DNA of 64,000 bases from an uncultured Ruminococcus sp. (lineage in GTDB: Bacteria > Bacillota > Clostridia > Oscillospirales > Acutalibacteraceae): positions 186,001-250,000 of the forward strand of contig CATXZD010000001.1 of assembly GCA_958403905.1 (NCBI GenBank), in the 5' to 3' direction. Numbering within the stretch: the stretch's first letter is position 1; each line of letters begins with the position of its first letter. This document shows, piece by piece, positions 60,117-64,000 of the stretch. The position numbers and the translations under genes are program-made. The notes beneath the pieces are model-generated. The model was not told the origin of the DNA. It saw nothing but the letters and a program-made list of their open reading frames with translations, and made no database searches.

Positions 60117-61730
60117 GTGGAAATTAAGAAGAATAAAAAGTATATATTTGTTACCGGCGGCGTTGTATCGGGTCTTGGAAAAGGAATTACAGCCGCGTCA
60201 CTCGGCAGACTTTTAAAGGCAAGAGGTCTTAAAATTGTCGCTCAGAAGCTTGACCCGTATATAAACGTTGACCCCGGCACAATGAGCCCCTATCAGCACG
60301 GCGAGGTCTACGTTACCGAGGACGGCGCAGAAACCGACCTTGACCTCGGTCACTACGAGCGTTTCATTGACGAGGATTTAAACAAGTATTCTAACCTCAC
60401 AACAGGTAAGGTTTACTCAAACGTTCTCGAAAAGGAGCGCAGAGGCGACTATCTCGGCAAGACCGTTCAGGTTATCCCTCACATTACAAACGAAATTAAG
60501 TCTTTTATATACAACGTTGGCGAAAAAACAAACGCTGACGTGGTTATTACCGAAATCGGCGGAACAGTAGGAGATATTGAAAGCCAGCCGTTTTTGGAGG
60601 CAATCCGTCAGGTTTCACTTGAAGTCGGAAGAGAAAACAGCATTTTTATTCACGTAACTCTCGTTCCCTACATAAAGGGCAGTGAGGAGCATAAATCAAA
60701 GCCTACTCAGCATTCTGTAAAGGAGCTTCGTTCGCTCGGTATTAATCCCGATATTATTGTTCTTCGTTGTGACGAACCGCTTGAAGAGAGTATTTTTAAC
60801 AAGATAGCGCTTTTCTGTAACGTAAAATCTGACTGTGTAATTGAAAATATCACCCTTCCCACACTTTATCAGGCGCCGCTTATGCTTGAAAAGAGCAATT
60901 TCTCAAACGTAGTTTGCAGAGAGTTGAATATTGCAGTTGATAAAAAACCCGACCTTACCGAGTGGGAGGAAATGCTTGGCAGAATCAACAACCGTACTAA
61001 GAAGTGCAAAATTGCGCTTTGCGGAAAGTACGTTGCACTTCACGACGCATACCTTTCTGTTGCCGAGGCGCTCCGTCACGGCGGTTATGAAAACGGTGCA
61101 GATGTTGAAATTAAGTGGGTTGACTGCGAGCTTATTACAAAATATAAGGTTGACGAGCTTTTGGGCGATGTTGACGGAATACTTGTTCCCGGCGGATTTG
61201 GCAACAGAGGTGTTGAGGGCAAGGTTATGGCGGCGCAGTATGCACGTGAACACGACATTCCGTACCTCGGAATCTGCCTTGGTATGCAGACAGCGGTTAT
61301 TGAGTACGCTAAAAATGTTCTCGGTTATGATGACGCGAACAGCGGCGAATTTTCTGCTGACGGCAAGCACAACGTAATTGACCTTATGCCCGAACAGCTC
61401 GGAATTGAAAATATGGGCGGAACAATGCGGCTTGGCGCATATCCCTGTGTAATCAAGGAAGGCTCAATGATGGAAAAGGCTTACGGAACAAAAGAGGTTT
61501 CCGAACGTCACCGCCATCGCTACGAGTTTAACAATGATTTCAGAGAAGAAATTGAGAATGCGGGTATGAAAATTACAGGTACATCACCCAACGGACTTCT
61601 TGTTGAGGCTGTTGAAATTCCCGAAAACCGCTTCTATGTGGGTGTTCAGTATCATCCTGAATTTAAGTCACGTCCCAATCGTGCGCATCCGCTTTTCAGA
61701 GAATTTATAAAGGCGTCACTTGAAAAGTAA
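60117..61730 (+). CDS. pyrG: CTP synthase
   Basis: The protein has 537 residues; GTG start 3 nt after the dapF stop with SD GAGGTG. The synthetase domain begins KYIFVTGGVVSGLGKGITAA (P-loop), with DPYINVDPGTMSPYQHGEVY and ITEIGGTVGDIESQPFLEAI. The glutaminase domain has GICLGMQ (Cys) and QYHPEFKSRP (His-Glu). It converts UTP to CTP using glutamine, so it shares both the pyrimidine pathway and glutamine use with carA/carB upstream. Confidence 0.97.
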   Translation: MEIKKNKKYIFVTGGVVSGLGKGITAASLGRLLKARGLKIVAQKLDPYINVDPGTMSPYQHGEVYVTEDGAETDLDLGHYERFIDEDLNKYSNLTTGKVYSNVLEKERRGDYLGKTVQVIPHITNEIKSFIYNVGEKTNADVVITEIGGTVGDIESQPFLEAIRQVSLEVGRENSIFIHVTLVPYIKGSEEHKSKPTQHSVKELRSLGINPDIIVLRCDEPLEESIFNKIALFCNVKSDCVIENITLPTLYQAPLMLEKSNFSNVVCRELNIAVDKKPDLTEWEEMLGRINNRTKKCKIALCGKYVALHDAYLSVAEALRHGGYENGADVEIKWVDCELITKYKVDELLGDVDGILVPGGFGNRGVEGKVMAAQYAREHDIPYLGICLGMQTAVIEYAKNVLGYDDANSGEFSADGKHNVIDLMPEQLGIENMGGTMRLGAYPCVIKEGSMMEKAYGTKEVSERHRHRYEFNNDFREEIENAGMKITGTSPNGLLVEAVEIPENRFYVGVQYHPEFKSRPNRAHPLFREFIKASLEK

Positions 61731-61811
61731 TATTTATTCCACACGATATTAATGTAGGGTATGTTCTGACAGTCCCGAAAATGACAGACTAAATGTAAAG
61801 GAATGGTAGAA

Positions 61812-62996
61812 ATGAAGATAAATAAGAATTTTGACAATCTTGTGCCTAACTATCTTTTTGCAGACGTTGCAAAAAAGACTGCCGAATTTGCAAAGGCAAA
61901 TCCTGATAAGAAGATTATTAAGCTTGGAATCGGTGACGTAACACTTCCTCTTGCTCCTGTTGTAATTGAAGCAATGAAGAGCGGCGCAGAGGATTTGGCT
62001 CACAAGGATACCTTTAAAGGCTATCCCGACTATGAAGGTTATGCTTTTTTAAGAGAGGCTGTTTCCAATTACTACAAGAGCTTTGGTGTAACAGTTTCTG
62101 CCGATGAAGTTTTCATTTCAGACGGTGCAAAATCCGACTGCGGCAACATCGGCGATATTTTCGACAAGGACAATGTTGTGCTGGTAACAGACCCTGTTTA
62201 TCCCGTATATGTTGACTCGAACATTATGGCAGGCAGAAAGATTGTTTATGCAGCGTCTAACGAGGAAAACGGCTTTGCGGCTCTTCCTGACAAGAACGTA
62301 AAGGCTGACATAATCTACCTTTGCTCACCCAACAATCCCACAGGCTCTGCTTACAACGCAGAACAGCTCAAAATGTGGGTTGACTACGCTCTTGAAAATG
62401 ACGCAATCATTCTCTACGACTCGGCTTACGAAGCATTTATTACCGAGGATTTGCCCCGCTCAATCTTTGCAATTGAGGGCGCAAGAAAGTGCGCAATTGA
62501 AATGTGCTCGCTTTCAAAGACAGCAGGCTTTACAGGAACACGCTGCGGCTACACAATTATCCCAAAGGAGCTTGAGCGTGACGGACATAACATCTATGCT
62601 ACATGGTACCGCCGTCAGGCTACAAAGTTCAACGGCGTTTCGTGGCCCGTACAGTGCGCTGCTGCTGCTGTATTCAGCGAGGAAGGACAGAAGCAGATTA
62701 AGGAAAACATTTCTTATTATCAGGAGAATGCAAGAATTATTGCTTCTGCACTTGATGAACTCGGAATTTACTACACAGGCGGCAAGAACTCGCCTTACAT
62801 CTGGCTTAAATGTCCCAATAATATGGGAAGCTGGGAATTCTTTGACTTGCTATTAAAAGAGGCAAACGTAGTAGGTACTCCCGGTGAAGGCTTCGGTGAA
62901 AACGGTGCAGGATATTTCCGTCTTACCTCTTTCGGTGACAGAGAAAATACAATTGAAGCTGTTGAGAGAATCAAAAAGCTTCTTTCAAATCTTTAA
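61812..62996 (+). CDS. dapL: LL-diaminopimelate aminotransferase
   Basis: The protein has 394 residues. Start 61812 is chosen because AAAGGA lies 9 nt upstream; the ATG at 61803 abuts the SD. The N-terminus NFDNLVPNYLFADVAKKTAE, then KLGIGDVTLPLAPVV and the PLP lysine motif CSLSKTAGFTGTRCGYTIIP (Lys about 236) identify DapL. It makes LL-diaminopimelate from tetrahydrodipicolinate and glutamate in one step; DapF encoded just upstream then epimerises the product. The neighbouring arrangement dapF-pyrG-dapL links diaminopimelate and pyrimidine genes. Confidence 0.95.
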   Translation: MKINKNFDNLVPNYLFADVAKKTAEFAKANPDKKIIKLGIGDVTLPLAPVVIEAMKSGAEDLAHKDTFKGYPDYEGYAFLREAVSNYYKSFGVTVSADEVFISDGAKSDCGNIGDIFDKDNVVLVTDPVYPVYVDSNIMAGRKIVYAASNEENGFAALPDKNVKADIIYLCSPNNPTGSAYNAEQLKMWVDYALENDAIILYDSAYEAFITEDLPRSIFAIEGARKCAIEMCSLSKTAGFTGTRCGYTIIPKELERDGHNIYATWYRRQATKFNGVSWPVQCAAAAVFSEEGQKQIKENISYYQENARIIASALDELGIYYTGGKNSPYIWLKCPNNMGSWEFFDLLLKEANVVGTPGEGFGENGAGYFRLTSFGDRENTIEAVERIKKLLSNL

Positions 62997-63011
62997 TTTA
63001 TAAAATTATAA

Positions 63012-63056
63012 ACAGCCGATTTACCCGTTAGCGGTATCGGCTGTTCTCTATTTTCC
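63012..63056 (+). terminator. Terminator after dapL
   Basis: ACAGCCGAT and ATCGGCTGT pair over 9 bp with an inner ACCCG/GCGGT extension, followed by TCTCTATTTT. It closes the carA-dapL operon. Confidence 0.82.
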
Positions 63057-63062
63057 CGGCTC

Positions 63063-63091
63063 TTGACACATAATGAAAATTTCTGTAGAAT
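63063..63091 (+). promoter_or_regulatory. Promoter of the YqeG-like gene
   Basis: Perfect TTGACA, 17 bp, TAGAAT, directly after the dapL terminator and 26 nt before the start codon. Confidence 0.75.
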
Positions 63092-63117
63092 TATATAGAT
63101 TAAAGGTGAGTGGTTTA

Positions 63118-63660
63118 ATGTTCAGGGCATATTATCCTTTTGCGTATGTTGAAAGTGTTTTTTCCATTGATTACGAAAAATTGCATAACAAGGGATACAG
63201 AGGAGTTATTTTTGATATTGATAATACGCTTGTCCCTCACGGAGATGATTCTACAAAGGAAATAGATGAGTTGTTTAAAAGTATTCAGGGCATAGGGCTG
63301 AAAACACTTCTTCTGTCAAATAATGATGAGGAAAGAGTAAAGAGATTTTTAAAAAATATTGACTCTCTTTATATCTGCGATGCAGATAAGCCGAAAACGG
63401 ACGGCTATTACAAAGCGCTTGAAATGCTGAATATGGAAAAAGAAAAGGTTGTTTACATCGGCGATCAGATTTTTACCGACATTTACGGGGCAAACAAGTG
63501 CGGAATTGATAATATACTTGTTAAATACATAGGGTACTATGACGGCGGTAAAATCGGGATAAAAAGAAATCTTGAAAAGATAGTTCTTAAATTTTACGCA
63601 GTTAATAAAGCCTGCAAAAACAGACTGGGTGACATTAGTATAAAAGAGGGGAAAATATAG
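63118..63660 (+). CDS. YqeG-family HAD phosphatase
   Basis: The protein has 180 residues; start 63118 follows AAAGGTGAGT. HAD motif I is VIFDIDNTLVPHG (about 30-42), motif II LLSNN, motif III Lys in KPKTDGYYKAL, motif IV VVYIGDQIFTDIYGAN. The pattern matches YqeG-type phosphatases of Firmicutes, related to phosphatidylglycerophosphate phosphatases (GEP4/PgpP). It lies directly upstream of a VanW gene with no gap. Confidence 0.88.
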   Translation: MFRAYYPFAYVESVFSIDYEKLHNKGYRGVIFDIDNTLVPHGDDSTKEIDELFKSIQGIGLKTLLLSNNDEERVKRFLKNIDSLYICDADKPKTDGYYKALEMLNMEKEKVVYIGDQIFTDIYGANKCGIDNILVKYIGYYDGGKIGIKRNLEKIVLKFYAVNKACKNRLGDISIKEGKI

Positions 63661-64000
63661 ATGTTGTGGAATAAGGATAAACTTTTTTGCGAGATTAATC
63701 CAACCTGCTACGCAATCTCTTTGCAAAAAGAGGTTTTAAAACGCCATATTAAGAATATGACGGGAAACGAGAAGTTTGCCAAAACTATTCAGAGTAAAAA
63801 ACTTCCCAATATTGTTTCAAGCCACAGTTCAAATCTGATAAAAAGAGGCAAGGGAATCGACATAACGCTTCAGAAGAACAAAGCCGTTAACATTAAGCTT
63901 TCGTGCGAAAAAATCAACGGAATTGTGATTCACCCGGGAGAGGTTTTTTCCTTTTGGAAAACAGTCGGAAAGACAACAAAACGAAAAGGCTATAAGGACG
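63661..64000 (+). CDS. VanW-family protein (3' end missing)
   Basis: The ATG immediately follows the YqeG stop codon, with SD GAGGGG 9 nt upstream. The 113 visible residues run to the window edge. The region HSSNLIKRGKGIDITLQ, then KLSCEKINGIVIHPGEVFSF and WKTVGKTTKRKGYKD is the conserved VanW core. VanW occurs in some vancomycin-resistance clusters but is common elsewhere and its biochemical role is unknown. No van resistance genes are seen here. Confidence 0.85.
   Translation, partial: MLWNKDKLFCEINPTCYAISLQKEVLKRHIKNMTGNEKFAKTIQSKKLPNIVSSHSSNLIKRGKGIDITLQKNKAVNIKLSCEKINGIVIHPGEVFSFWKTVGKTTKRKGYKD

Noticed and set aside
63661..64000. VanW as evidence for a vancomycin-resistance cluster
   Set aside because: VanW-family genes are widespread outside resistance clusters and no vanHAX or vanRS-like gene is seen here.

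Overview
The window is chromosomal DNA from a low-GC Gram-positive anaerobe, most probably a gut clostridium of the Ruminococcus/Oscillospiraceae type. I infer this from two secreted proteins with type I dockerins joined to starch-acting or starch-binding modules (an amylosome-like arrangement known from Ruminococcus bromii), a type III glutamine synthetase, an ANTAR regulator, DapL-type diaminopimelate synthesis, AGGAGG-type ribosome binding sites and sigma-A promoters. No rRNA, tRNA, CRISPR array, phage or complete insertion sequence was found. The first gene runs off the left edge and the last off the right edge.

Layout. 1-2.5 kb: end of a duplicated multicopper-oxidase-like protein. 2.6-7.5 kb: accessory region with a membrane protein between imperfect inverted repeats, a dockerin beta-helix protein between direct repeats, and a SAP/DUF6434 protein. 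7.6-12.3 kb: redox cluster (LysR regulator, Fe alcohol dehydrogenase, flavodoxin lipoprotein, aldo-keto reductase, flavin reductase). 12.3-15.3 kb: LytTR regulator, DUF3021 protein and an ABC-2 exporter, with a LytTR direct-repeat operator. 15.3-17.7 kb (minus strand): YeiH transporter, radical SAM protein, DUF6514 protein. 17.8-21.5 kb: ABC exporter trio plus an ion channel. 21.6-25.4 kb: dockerin type I pullulanase.

25.6-36.3 kb is a nitrogen-assimilation block: gltBD on the minus strand, divergent from type III glutamine synthetase and an ammonium transporter fused to a PII domain. The leaders of both the glutamine synthetase and the transporter gene hold a hexaloop hairpin (A at loop position 1, G at position 4) that overlaps the 5' arm of an intrinsic terminator. 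This is the architecture expected for ANTAR antitermination, and an orphan ANTAR protein with a degenerate receiver is encoded at 54.3 kb.

36.4-45 kb: mixed genes (rRNA methyltransferase, HIT, HPP-like, diaminopimelate dehydrogenase, NUDIX, membrane-tethered MerR with a CPBP protease, BASS transporter, TfoX-like, GyrI-like). 45-51.4 kb: lipid and glycosyl genes on the minus strand around a PurF-like protein that lacks its glutaminase cysteine. 51.4-54.2 kb: a large palindromic element, an Na/Pi transporter behind an 11-bp-phased Pho box, and a cluster of REP-like palindromes. 54.3-63 kb: ANTAR gene, carA, a carB-dapF fusion, pyrG and dapL. 63-64 kb: a YqeG-type phosphatase and the start of a VanW protein.

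Common threads are nitrogen flow (ammonium uptake, GS-GOGAT, glutamine-using carA/carB and pyrG, an ANTAR switch), cell-wall diaminopimelate supply by two routes (ddh; dapL plus dapF), and starch degradation by dockerin enzymes. Function assignments come from reading motifs; no database search was run.
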